A DNA stretch of 64,000 bases from Pseudomonadota bacterium (GTDB lineage Bacteria > Pseudomonadota > Gammaproteobacteria > Pseudomonadales > Oceanobacteraceae), in the NCBI GenBank assembly GCA_030145845.1, contig JAIXHJ010000001.1, forward strand, positions 248,001 through 312,000, written 5' to 3'. Position numbers and translations under genes: made by a program. The notes beneath the pieces were generated by a model, which had not been told where the DNA came from, did no database searches, and saw nothing but the letters and a program-made list of their open reading frames with translations. Position 1 is the stretch's first letter. Every line of letters begins with the position of its first letter. This document shows, in pieces, positions 28,196 through 37,215 of the stretch.

Positions 28196-29155
28196 ATGAC
28201 CGACCTGTCTGCCGATATTCCGCTGTTCAGCGATCCGCTGGGCGAGGTTCTGCACCAGCTGAAAATCACCGGCACCCTGTATTGCCAGTCTGAGCTGCGG
28301 GCACCCTGGGGAGTTGAGTTTCCGCTGTTTGATGATTGTCTGATGTTTCATATGGTGCTCTCGGGGTCGTGCTGGCTGGAGGTGCCGGGACAGCCGGCAC
28401 GGCAGCTGCTGGAAGGGGATCTGGTGCTGATTCCGCATGGGCACGGTCATCAGATCCGCAGTACGGAACCCGGTCCGGTGCGGGCTCTGTCTGATATTCC
28501 GGTCGACAAGGTCAGTGAGCGGCTGGAGCTGCTGCACTGGTCCGGAGAAGGAGCGCTGACCCGGCTTACCTGCGGGGTTGCGCGGTTTGACAGTGTGGTG
28601 GGGCAGGAGCTGGCGATGAGTCTGCCGGCAGTGATTCATGTGCAGGGCAGCAGCACGGCGGAGAGCAGCTGGCTGCGCAGTTCGCTTGATCTGATTGTGC
28701 GTGAGGCCGGTGCATTACGGGCTGGCAGTGAAACCCTGATTACCCAGCTGGCCGATCTGGTGATTATTCAGGCGATCCGTTTCTGGCTGGACGCCTCGCG
28801 TGACAGCGCGCAGGGCTGGATTGAAGCATTGCAGGATAAACAAATCGGACGGGTGCTGGCGGCGGTGCACCGTGAGCCGGGCGCTGACTGGTCGCTCGAA
28901 ACGATGGCGGCGGTGGCCGGCATGTCGCGTTCAGTATTTGCCCAGCGTTTTTCCGCACTGCTGCAGGAGCCGGCGATGCGTTATGTCACCCGCTGGCGGA
29001 TGCAGCTGGCACGCAGCGCGTTACGTGAGTCGGCTGACGCTATGATTGCCATTGCAGAACAGCTTGGTTACAGCAGCGAGTCGGCGTTCAGCCGGGCGTT
29101 CAGTCGCCAGTACGGTATTTCCCCGGGGCAGTTCCGCAGCGGAAAAGCGGGCTGA
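28196..29155 (+). CDS. AraC-family regulator with N-terminal cupin
   Basis: A 319-residue regulator. A cupin-type sensor (residues about 20-110, with PWGVEFP and ELLEGDLVLIPHGHGH) is followed by a linker and two helix-turn-helix units at the C-terminus (WSLETMAAVAGMSRSVFAQRF and IAEQLGYSSESAFSRAF, shown in part). GGAGG lies seven bases before the ATG at 28196; the GTG three bases earlier is too close. It probably controls the divergent SDR-DUF1772 operon. Confidence 0.9.
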   Translation: MTDLSADIPLFSDPLGEVLHQLKITGTLYCQSELRAPWGVEFPLFDDCLMFHMVLSGSCWLEVPGQPARQLLEGDLVLIPHGHGHQIRSTEPGPVRALSDIPVDKVSERLELLHWSGEGALTRLTCGVARFDSVVGQELAMSLPAVIHVQGSSTAESSWLRSSLDLIVREAGALRAGSETLITQLADLVIIQAIRFWLDASRDSAQGWIEALQDKQIGRVLAAVHREPGADWSLETMAAVAGMSRSVFAQRFSALLQEPAMRYVTRWRMQLARSALRESADAMIAIAEQLGYSSESAFSRAFSRQYGISPGQFRSGKAG

Positions 29156-29306
29156 AAAAGCAATATGCCTGCTTCTGTGCGCACGCTTTTTTGCCCGCAG
29201 ACGCACAGCAGACGCAGCGCTTGCCTGACCCCGGACGATCCCATAATCTTGCCGGCTTTGGCCATTTTCCGGCCGTGTTTCCGGGGTGAAAGGAACGCCG
29301 ATACTG

Positions 29307-30251
29307 ATGAAGCGACTCACTGTTCTCGGCAGCGTTAATGCTGACCATGTACTGAATATTCCACGCTTTCCGCAGGCAGGGGAAACCCTGAGTGGCAGCG
29401 GCTACCAGGTCATTGCCGGTGGTAAGGGTGCCAATCAGGCGGTGGCTGCCGCGCGGATGGGGGCCTCACTGGCGCTGATTGCCATGGTCGGTGAAGACGC
29501 CTTCGGCCGTGACATGCGCCAGGCTTTTGCCGCCGAAGGCATTGATACCGGGGCGGTTATGACGGCGGCCGGACGGCCTTCCGGCGTGGCCATGATTCAG
29601 GTGACTGCCGGGGGTGAAAACTGCATCTGTATTGCACCGGAAAGCAATGCCTGCCTGACGCCTGACAAACTGCAGCCACATCTGGCACTGATTGAGCAGG
29701 CGGATTATCTGCTGATGCAGCTGGAAACGCCGCTGCAGACTCTGCGCCTGGCCGCTGAGCAAGCCGCGGCGGCGACGACGCAGGTGATTCTTAACCCGGC
29801 TCCGGCCAGGGCGCTGGATGATGAACTGCTGGCGCTGGTGGATATCATCACCCCGAATGAAACCGAGGCCGGCGCCCTGACCGGCGTGCCGGTAACCGGT
29901 GCAGACAGCGCGCGCCGGGCCGCGGCGGTGCTGCATGACAAAGGCATCGCCACGGTGATCATCACTCTCGGCAGTCAGGGTGCCTGGGTCAGCAGCGCGC
30001 AGGCGGGCGTGACAGAGGCGCAGCTGATCGCCGGTTTCCGGGTGGCAGCGAAAGATACCACCGCTGCCGGTGATACTTTCAACGGCGCGCTGGTGACCTG
30101 TCTGCTGGACGGCATGCCGTTAGCGGATGCAGTACGTGTTGCCCATGCCGCCGCGGCGCTTTCTGTCACCCGTCATGGGGCACAGCCATCGATTCCGCAG
30201 CGGGCGGAAGTGGAGGATTTTCTCCGCCGTCAGCAGACCACGGCCGGCTGA
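29307..30251 (+). CDS. rbsK: Ribokinase
   Basis: A 314-residue PfkB-family sugar kinase that phosphorylates D-ribose. The N-terminal GSVNADHV, the family signature GGKGANQAVAAARMG, and the C-terminal DTTAAGDTFNGAL with the catalytic Asp are intact. A GTG at 29286 is possible but the ATG at 29307 matches the family and has AAGGA upstream. No ribose transporter or rbsR is adjacent, so it may serve nucleoside salvage. Confidence 0.9.
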   Translation: MKRLTVLGSVNADHVLNIPRFPQAGETLSGSGYQVIAGGKGANQAVAAARMGASLALIAMVGEDAFGRDMRQAFAAEGIDTGAVMTAAGRPSGVAMIQVTAGGENCICIAPESNACLTPDKLQPHLALIEQADYLLMQLETPLQTLRLAAEQAAAATTQVILNPAPARALDDELLALVDIITPNETEAGALTGVPVTGADSARRAAAVLHDKGIATVIITLGSQGAWVSSAQAGVTEAQLIAGFRVAAKDTTAAGDTFNGALVTCLLDGMPLADAVRVAHAAAALSVTRHGAQPSIPQRAEVEDFLRRQQTTAG

Positions 30252-30340
30252 GCGGAAAAACTCTGTTCCGTTACCGGGTTTGGCGGCAGACGTCCGCAGG
30301 TGCATAATCAGCGCTGTATTTGTGTCCTGCAGTTTTTTCT

Positions 30341-31258
30341 ATGTCTTCCCCTGTATCTGTTCAGAAACCGGCCAGTGATGGCTGGATAACCGTTTTGCTG
30401 TTGCTGTTACCGCCACTGTTCTGGGCCGGTAACTTTATTGTTGGCCGTGCCGTGCGCGACGAAATTCCACCGGTCACGCTGTCAGTCAGCCGCTGGGTCG
30501 TGGCCTCGCTGGTGCTGCTGCCGTTTGCCTGGCGGGCAATGCGCCGTGACCGTGCGCTTTACTGGCAGCACCGCTGGCTGATTCTGGGGATTTCGCTGGC
30601 CGGCATTACCGTTTTCAATACCCTGATTTATCTCGGCCTGCAGAGCACACCGGCGACCAACGGCATTATCCTGAATTCCTTTATTCCGTTGCTGATCGTG
30701 CTGTTCGGTGCGCTGTTTTTTGGTTACCGCATCCGTGCGCTGCAGGTGCTGGGGATGCTGGTGTCGTTTGCCGGGGTGCTCAGTATTGTGATGCGCGGTG
30801 ACTGGCAGGTACTGACGTCACTGAGTTTTGCCCACGGCGACCTGATTATTCTCGGCGCTATGGCGTGCTGGGCTTTGTATACCATCGGCCTGAAGGAAGT
30901 GCCGTCAGAGATTAACCGGCTGGGGCTGTTATCGGTGCAGATGGCCGTCGGGCTGGTGTTCCTGCTGCCATTCTGGGGCTGGGAACTGGCCAGCGGCGCG
31001 GCACCGGTATGGAATACGCATTCACTGCTGTCACTGGCTTATGTCGGTATTGTGCCGTCGGTACTGGCTTACCTGCTGTATAACGCCTGTGTGGTGAGAC
31101 TGGGGCCGGCACGGGCTGGTTTGTCTGTGCATCTGACGCCGCTGTTCGGTGCCGTGCTGTCGGTGCTGCTGCTGGGGGAAACCATTCACCTGTACCACCT
31201 GGCCGGGGCGCTGCTGATATTCACTGGCATCCTGTTGGCCAGCCGTCAGCGCAGCTGA
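30341..31258 (+). CDS. DMT-family (EamA) transporter
   Basis: A 305-residue integral membrane protein with ten predicted helices and two EamA repeats. The first has PPLFWAGNFIVGRAVRDEIPP, typical of RhtA/YdcZ-like exporters. Substrate unknown. The start is uncertain: the GTG at 30320 would add seven residues. It follows rbsK by about 90 bases on the same strand. Confidence 0.83.
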   Translation: MSSPVSVQKPASDGWITVLLLLLPPLFWAGNFIVGRAVRDEIPPVTLSVSRWVVASLVLLPFAWRAMRRDRALYWQHRWLILGISLAGITVFNTLIYLGLQSTPATNGIILNSFIPLLIVLFGALFFGYRIRALQVLGMLVSFAGVLSIVMRGDWQVLTSLSFAHGDLIILGAMACWALYTIGLKEVPSEINRLGLLSVQMAVGLVFLLPFWGWELASGAAPVWNTHSLLSLAYVGIVPSVLAYLLYNACVVRLGPARAGLSVHLTPLFGAVLSVLLLGETIHLYHLAGALLIFTGILLASRQRS

Positions 31259-31361
31259 GGCAGTGGCTGAATGGCGACTGGTATCACAGCTGTGACAGAC
31301 GCTATTCTGTAGGCTTGAGTCTGTGAATACCGACGTTCTCTGTTAATCCATGGAGTGAGCC

Positions 31362-31877
31362 ATGACCCGCAGCCTGACGGTAGCCAGCGTAATCCTGCTG
31401 GCGCTGATGACATCCGCCTGCAGCAATATGGTTGCCGTTGAACAGGCGCTGCCAGCAGGCGGCAGTGGTGTTAGTGGTGTTGTTGCGCAGTCTGCGGCCG
31501 GCAGCGATGACATCAGGCACACCATTTATCAGCAATACCAGCAGTGGAAAGGCACCGGCTATGCCTACGGTGGCCTTGACCGGCAGGGGCTCGATTGCTC
31601 CGGACTGGTGTATCTGACCTACCGTGATCAGCTTGGTATTCCGCTGCCGCGCACTACGCTGAAACAGTCACAGAGCGGCTGGCCGGTGGCCAGAAATCAA
31701 TTGCAGGCCGGTGATCTCGTCTTTTTCAAAACCGGCGTGAAGGCACGGCATGTGGGCATCTACATTGAGAATAATAAATTCCTGCATGTCTCCACGTCGC
31801 GCGGGGTGATGATTTCGCGGCTGGACGATTATTACTGGAAAGACCGTTTCTGGCAGGCCCGCCGGGTCGGTCACTGA
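31362..31877 (+). CDS. NlpC/P60 family lipoprotein endopeptidase (Spr/MepS-like)
   Basis: A 171-residue lipoprotein (lipobox MTSAC, Cys20) with a C-terminal NlpC/P60 domain. The catalytic Cys lies in GLDCSGLVY, the first His in ARHVGIYI and the third residue in FLHVS. These enzymes cut peptidoglycan cross-link peptides and allow cell-wall growth. GGAGTGAG precedes the ATG. Confidence 0.9.
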   Translation: MTRSLTVASVILLALMTSACSNMVAVEQALPAGGSGVSGVVAQSAAGSDDIRHTIYQQYQQWKGTGYAYGGLDRQGLDCSGLVYLTYRDQLGIPLPRTTLKQSQSGWPVARNQLQAGDLVFFKTGVKARHVGIYIENNKFLHVSTSRGVMISRLDDYYWKDRFWQARRVGH

Positions 31878-31972
31878 GCGTTTTTTTCAATCTGCACAAT
31901 ACCTCCCGGCACTGGGGTTCTGCACCCGGCAGCGTTATAGTGATCAGCGCTGATCTGAACACAGGGTGTCCC

Positions 31973-32638
31973 ATGAAAGATATCTGCATATTCCCCATTC
32001 CGGGCTGCGTGACATTTCCGGGTACGGTATTCCCCCTGCATGTTTTTGAACCCCGCTACCGGGAAATGATCCGTTATTGTCTGGATACACAGACGCCAGT
32101 GGCCATTTGTCATACCCGTAAAATGCTGAGTCCGGGCAAACAGAATGACAGCCTGCGTGAAGCACTGAGTAGCAATCAGGCGACTTACCGGCCGTATGAT
32201 GTGTTCAGTGCCGGTCTGTGTGAACTGAATAATGTGACGGAAGACGGACGTATGTATCTGGATGTACATATCAGTGACCGTTACCGCATGGTCAGCGAAA
32301 AACAGACATTGCCGTTTCAGGTTTTTGGCTGCGAAATTTTTTCCGACCGTGTAGCAGACAGCGATGAACAGCGGCGTCAGGACGATGCGCAGAATCAGCT
32401 GCTGAAAGATAAAATACTGCACCGCCTGCATGCGCTGCTGCAGCAAAAGGACGTTGCCGCCCCGGCCATCAGCCGTATGCTGAATTCAGATGAATGGCAG
32501 CAGAAGTCGCCACTGGCATTCAGCTTTGAGTTATTTGGTCTGGTTGGGTTTGATGCGGAAATTCTGCAGACGATTCTGGAAATGGATTCTGCCGGTCAGC
32601 GGCTGAGCTATACGCTGGAGCTGCTTAACGAACTGTGA
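31973..32638 (+). CDS. LON substrate-binding domain protein
   Basis: A 221-residue soluble protein that consists of the N-terminal Lon substrate-binding domain without ATPase or protease parts (IFPIPGCVTFPGTVFPLHVFEPRYREM, shown in part). Such solo LON proteins are common in gammaproteobacteria and of unknown role. The ATG at 31973 has AGGG upstream; the frame to 31940 has no support. It is convergent with the GGDEF reading frame, one base apart. Confidence 0.85.
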   Translation: MKDICIFPIPGCVTFPGTVFPLHVFEPRYREMIRYCLDTQTPVAICHTRKMLSPGKQNDSLREALSSNQATYRPYDVFSAGLCELNNVTEDGRMYLDVHISDRYRMVSEKQTLPFQVFGCEIFSDRVADSDEQRRQDDAQNQLLKDKILHRLHALLQQKDVAAPAISRMLNSDEWQQKSPLAFSFELFGLVGFDAEILQTILEMDSAGQRLSYTLELLNEL

Positions 32639-32639
32639 C

Positions 32640-34394
32640 TCAGGCGTCGGTAACCACCCGGTTGCGCCCCTGACCCTTGGCCTCATACAGGGCTTTATCG
32701 GCTTTGCTGATCAGACTTTCCGGTGGCATGCCCCCCTGTAATGACCAGGCAACCCCCAGCGAGCAGGTAATGGCCGGCATGCCCTGAATTTCCTGCGACC
32801 GTAACTCCACAGACTGACGGATACGCTCGGCAATTGCCCGCGCACCGTTAATTTCGGTACACGGCAGTATCAGGACAAACTCTTCACCACCATAGCGGGC
32901 AAGAAAATCCGTGGCGCGCAGTTCTGTTGCAATCATATGGGTGATTTCAATCAGTACCTGATCACCGGCCTGATGTCCCAGCTTATCATTGATGCTTTTG
33001 AAATAATCAATATCAATCATCACCAATGCCAGCGGAGAGTGATTCTGCCGTGCAGTTTCGGTTTCCTGACGCAGGCGGAGCATGAATGAACGGCGGTTGT
33101 AGATGCCGGTGAGAGCGTCTTTTTCTGAAATGATGCGCAGCTCTTCATTGGCCTGCTGCAGTTTCTCGGTCATTTTTGAAATAAAGTGCATCAGCCGTTT
33201 CAGACGTGCCAGGTCGCTGCGGTTACCGAGGCCGGCGCTGCAGTCATCGCTGAGGGTGACTGATTTGTCAGCCAGTGGCGGGTCTTCGCTTAAGGCAACG
33301 GATACGATGGTGGCATTCAGGATATTGTCACCGTAATTCAGGGTATCGACTTCGCCGTAAGTGAAAAAACCGGCGGCCGGAGAGATTCTGGAGTAAGGGG
33401 ATATTTCCAGACCGACATTTTCCTGCAGGAAATTCAGCCGCGAGATGCAGGAATACACCAGCACTGCCTGTGGCTGGAATGCGCTCAGTTCACGCTGGCA
33501 GTAACCCAGACTGTCGAGCATGGTGTTGATATCACCATAGGCAAACTGCAGCTGATCACCTTCGCCGATATCAGCGACGAACTGCATATTATTGTCGTCG
33601 CTGAGTAAGAAGGGAACGCGGGCAATTTCGTGGCGGCCGCGTTTCAGAATAAAAGGAAACTCCATGGCATGGGCAAAAAAGTCATGCTGATCGTAACCGA
33701 TAAAATGGTTATACAGTTCTGCCGCCGACTTGTGGTTAATGGTTCTGACTTCGTTATTCTTTGCCGATGTCACCGTCATGCGTTCACCGAACGGAATCCA
33801 GCCCAGATAGGTATAGGTCTTTAACCTCAGCTACTCACCATAAAAGGCAATGGCGAGCAGGCCACAGTCTTCGCTCTGGCCGTTCAGCATCAGTTGCACG
33901 CGGAAGATATTGTCGCCATCGCCGGCTCCGCCGCCGAACAACGGCGTCAGCGGAAAACCGGAAGAAACACCTTTCAGCAGGGAGTGACAGTCGAGCAGGG
34001 TGGGTGGCAACAGCAGCAGAATGCCTTTCGGATCCTGCTCATGGCCATCATTGATCGTCCTGGCAAGGTGGCTGCCGCTGCTGTATTCCTCGCCGGGTTT
34101 TACTGCAATCAGGTGCCCTTCGGCGCTGCTGGATGTCAATGTCAGCAGCGAGGCAATGGTGTGTGCATCACTGGGGTAGGAGGAATCAATGACTGACGGG
34201 CAGTTACAGCCGGCAATCAGTGCCCCCGGCAGGTATTCCTGTACGACCTGGCAGATGCCGGCCAGCCAGCCGGGATCGTTCAGGCTGGTGTAAATCAGCA
34301 TTACGCTGCAGGCATCAGGCGGCGGAGCGGGCTGCTGGCGCAGGCTTTCCCTGAGTCCGTTCAGTGCTTGAATATTGAAAACCTGATGCTCCAT
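32640..34394 (-). pseudogene. FIST-GGDEF diguanylate cyclase interrupted by one in-frame amber codon
   Basis: Codons 1-187 (34394 to 33834) encode a FIST N-terminal domain. A single TAG at 33831-33833 follows, and the same frame then runs on without another stop for 397 codons. The first 17 codons after TAG (LRLKTYTYLGWIPFGER) are the missing FIST N/C junction, then FIST-C (to about residue 390) and a GGDEF domain with GGEEF and I-site RATD. So this is one gene with one nonsense codon, not two genes. Restart at the ATG at 33779 would give a 379-residue protein lacking the FIST-N half. AGGGA supports the start at 34394. Readthrough, recent inactivation or a sequencing error are all possible. 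Confidence 0.88.
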
Positions 34395-34673
34395 AGGAAA
34401 ATCCCTGTGGGGTGGTAAGAATCAGTGTAGCTGACCCGGCTGCGGATGCAGGCCGGCTGGTAAAGCCGCTGGCTGGCGTTGCTGAAGTGGTACTTAAGTT
34501 ACAGAATTGACGAAGATAAATAAGAGAATGACCTGACAAACAGGTTTGGCTGCATGGACGTTGTGGTTACGGCCGGCTTGCGGGGCACACTACCGGGCTG
34601 AAAAGGGCGGTACACAGGGACAGGGATACCTGCACTCCGGGGCGGTGAGTGGTTGTTCTGATACGAGGGGCAT

Positions 34674-34892
34674 TTATCCGTTCAGGCAGCGCATTTTTTC
34701 CTGCAGCTTGTCCCTGTGTTCTTCATATTTCGCCATTTTCTTCTGTTCTTTTTCGATCATGGCAGCAGGAACGCGGGAAATAAAACCATCGTTATTGAGT
34801 TTGTTGGCAATACGATGGATTTCTTCTTCTACCCGCAGGATTTCTTCTTCGATGCGGGTGATCACCTGATTTTTGTCTTTCAGATCGGTCAT
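34674..34892 (-). CDS. Stand-alone ValS C-terminal arm-like coiled-coil protein
   Basis: A 72-residue charged protein, almost entirely helical. It aligns along its length with the tRNA-binding coiled-coil arm at the C-terminus of valyl-tRNA synthetase, including the valS of this window: shared pattern E-x-x-x-x-x-x-NKL-x-N-x-GF-x-x-x-x-PAA-x-IEKE-x-x-K. GGAGG lies 11 bases before the ATG at 34892. No catalytic domain is attached. It could bind tRNA or pair with another coiled coil. It lies between the FIST-GGDEF gene and ubiM-like gene, both on the same strand. Confidence 0.75.
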   Translation of the reverse strand: MTDLKDKNQVITRIEEEILRVEEEIHRIANKLNNDGFISRVPAAMIEKEQKKMAKYEEHRDKLQEKMRCLNG

Positions 34893-35097
34893 AGCGGTTA
34901 TTACCTCCGTGTGGGCAGCACAACGGCCTGTGTTGCCGGGTGCCTGTCTTCTCTGCCAATCCGGCAAGTTATCCTAAGTATAGACAGTATCTGGTGTTTT
35001 TCCTGTCGCCGGGTGGGATAAGCGGCTTTTCTGAGTGGCTGTTCAGCCGCTCAGTTAAAAAGTATTAAAAATCATAATAAGCCGCAGACGGCCAATA

Positions 35098-35122
35098 AAA
35101 ACCCGGCATGACGCCGGGTTTT
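35098..35122. terminator. Terminator after the ubiM-like gene
   Basis: A perfect 10-bp inverted repeat (AAAACCCGGC/GCCGGGTTTT) with loop ATGAC. The minus-strand reading ends in TTTT, 18 bases after the stop of the hydroxylase gene. It is symmetrical and could act in both directions. Confidence 0.85.
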
Positions 35123-35139
35123 GCGCTGAACCGCAGCGT

Positions 35140-36333
35140 TCAGAGCAGGCGTAACGCCGGATGCTGTTTATGCATCAGTTTATGACGGATGGCCTGTTTC
35201 AGTGGTGGCAGGTGATTACTGATCCGCAGTACCGCCTGACGCAGCAGCTTCGCTGGCAGGCGGTCGTCGGTAAACAGGCCGACGATGGTGTTGGTGCCGT
35301 GGTAGAGCAGACGGGTGTTGGGCATATGGCGGTTCTGATAGGCGCGCAGTACCGGGCTCTGCCAGAACGGGCGGCCTGATTTCAGCGCCTTCAGCATTTC
35401 CTGGGTGAGCAGATCCTGACCGGCAAGGCCGAGATTGAAACCGTGGGCAGTCACCGGATGCATGCCTACCGCGGCATCACCGATCAGGGCAAAGCGGTTG
35501 GCACAGAAGCGGTGGCTGTGAACGCCGACCAGTGGATAGTGATAACGCTGTCCGGACTGAACCATACGGCCGAGACGGTTGCCGAGGCGTTTTTCCACTT
35601 CGCGGCTGAAATCCGCTTCGTTCAGCACCAGCAGCTCCTGAATCTGCGCTGAATTGACGGTAATCACGATGGAGCTGCGGTTGCCGTTCATCGGCAGCAC
35701 CGCCAGGGTACCACCATAGAGAAAGCACTCCAGCGCAGTGTTGTGGTGCGGGCGTTCATGTTCCATCACGCACAGCAGGGCACTGCGGCCGTAGTCGTTG
35801 TATTCCGCGGCGATGCCCATCTGATTGCGGGTGGCCGAAAAACGGGTGTCGGCGGCGACAATCAGCGAGGCACTCAGCGTCAGGCCATCGCTCAGAGTCA
35901 GGTAGCCGCCGCTGTCATCCGTGTGCACGCTGACTACGGTGGCTTCATCAATCAGATCAGCCGGGCGGCTGGCGGCAAAGGCTTCCCAGATCGCACGGCG
36001 GATATGCTGATTGGAGACCAGATAGCCCAGCGGGCCATTATCCCCGCGGGGGGCGGTAAAGTTCAGGCGGTAGTCGGAGCGGCCGTTGATCACATCCGCC
36101 GCCTGTAACGGGCAGATCTCTTCTGCTGTCAGCCGTTGCCAGCTGCCGTGCTGCGTCATCAGGCGTTTTGACAGATGGGTCAGGGCAATCTCCCGGCCGT
36201 CGTATTCGGGGGCTGCCAGAGCCTGCTCCGGCTGTTTCTCAACCAGAGCAACCCTGAGACCGGCATCACGCAGTGACAGGGCGAAACTCAGTCCGGTCGG
36301 ACCGGCACCAATAACGGCAATATCGTAGTCCAT
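35140..36333 (-). CDS. ubiM: FAD-dependent ubiquinone-ring hydroxylase, UbiM-like
   Basis: A 397-residue flavoprotein monooxygenase of the UbiH/UbiF/Coq6 family. The FAD motifs GAGPTGLSFALSLRDAG (residues 9-25) and the GD motif region FALIGDAAVGMHPVTAHGFNLG are intact, as is the middle LIVAADTRFS. The sequence DGREIALTH and the PVTAHGFNLG segment point to the UbiM subgroup, which hydroxylates more than one ring position in some proteobacteria, but distinguishing it from UbiF/UbiH needs a tree. Monocistronic, no ubi genes adjacent. Confidence 0.75.
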   Translation of the reverse strand: MDYDIAVIGAGPTGLSFALSLRDAGLRVALVEKQPEQALAAPEYDGREIALTHLSKRLMTQHGSWQRLTAEEICPLQAADVINGRSDYRLNFTAPRGDNGPLGYLVSNQHIRRAIWEAFAASRPADLIDEATVVSVHTDDSGGYLTLSDGLTLSASLIVAADTRFSATRNQMGIAAEYNDYGRSALLCVMEHERPHHNTALECFLYGGTLAVLPMNGNRSSIVITVNSAQIQELLVLNEADFSREVEKRLGNRLGRMVQSGQRYHYPLVGVHSHRFCANRFALIGDAAVGMHPVTAHGFNLGLAGQDLLTQEMLKALKSGRPFWQSPVLRAYQNRHMPNTRLLYHGTNTIVGLFTDDRLPAKLLRQAVLRISNHLPPLKQAIRHKLMHKQHPALRLL

Positions 36334-36539
36334 AATGGTCTCCGCTTAACTGATGGGCGGAGATTCTAGGCGAGAGGGGAGGCGGACAAGTTGATATGGA
36401 TTATGAAACTGAGCCCCTCATCAGACAGGGCCCGTCTGCTGTGGGGCAGTTAAATCACGGCCGCAGAGGCTGCCGGCCGTGTTTATGCTGAGCTGCTGCT
36501 TATGCCCTTGTGCCAGAGCTGCGGAGGAAAGCGGGCTGT

Positions 36540-36878
36540 TCAGAGCTCTGCAAGATGGCGGCGGAAATGAGTACGGTAGTCTTCTTCAGTCAGCCCTTCG
36601 ATATCCAGAAACGCTTCTTCCTCATCCGGAATCGCAATCAGAGTACCGGCGCTGAAGGTCAGGGTGTCACCGTAGGCATCCACCAGTTTGAAGGGGGCCT
36701 GCAAATCGATATAAACGATATTGTCTTCTTCTTTGCCATTGATGCTGCGCATCCAGGCGGCCAGGGTTTCCGGCCCGCCAACATTATTGAAAATACCGGA
36801 AACTGAAAATACGGCAGGGTCTCCGCGTTCCAGTCGTGAGGTACCAATCACATCGCCTTCATGGGTAAGGGTAAACAT
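36540..36878 (-). CDS. Small acidic protein of unknown function
   Basis: A 112-residue soluble acidic protein. The ATG at 36878 is preceded by AAAGGATG with ideal spacing; the longer frame to 37010 has an unlikely N-terminus. It looks like a beta-rich domain (HEGDVIGTSRLERGDPAVFSVSG) followed by a helix (LTEEDYRTHFRRHLAEL). No signal or membrane segment. I do not recognise the family. Confidence 0.7.
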   Translation of the reverse strand: MFTLTHEGDVIGTSRLERGDPAVFSVSGIFNNVGGPETLAAWMRSINGKEEDNIVYIDLQAPFKLVDAYGDTLTFSAGTLIAIPDEEEAFLDIEGLTEEDYRTHFRRHLAEL

Positions 36879-37215
36879 AAAACATCCTTTGTTTCTGACT
36901 GTGGGATTACGCGAGCGCGCACAGTATGAAGACAGCGGGCAGAGATATTCAAGAACCAGGCATGGCCGTGCCGGAATACGGCGCAGTTTGTCCGCCAGGA
37001 GTGTGCTCACAGGTTAAGGCAATAGCATGGGATTGATTATTTCATAACCGTTTTTACCACAGGCTGAAGGGGCGGGACGTAAAAAGATTTCTGTTTTGTG
37101 ATGCCGGTGATGAAATAAAGGATGTACCGTGTAAATCAGATTTCTGATACTTGTTTTGCTTAATGATTGCGATATTCTGTGCGCCATTAAGGAATCTTTG
37201 TGCACAGGACGCATG
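36879..37215. other. Intergenic region with a probable promoter for the unknown gene pair
   Basis: About 340 bases between two divergent genes. It is AT-richer than the flanks. On the plus strand TTGTTT (37151-37156), a 16-base spacer and TATTCT (37173-37178) form a fair sigma-70 promoter about 30 bases before the start region of the 37216 gene. No RNA gene or repeat seen. Confidence 0.4.

Noticed and set aside
32640-33779. Reading the GGDEF frame as an independent gene starting at 33779
   Set aside because: The bases before this ATG continue the FIST domain in the same frame up to the TAG at 33831, so the separate gene is an artefact of the stop codon.
36456-36481. GC-rich inverted repeat CACGGCCG/CGGCCGTG as a terminator
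   Set aside because: There is no T-run on the minus strand after the small acidic protein gene; function is unclear.
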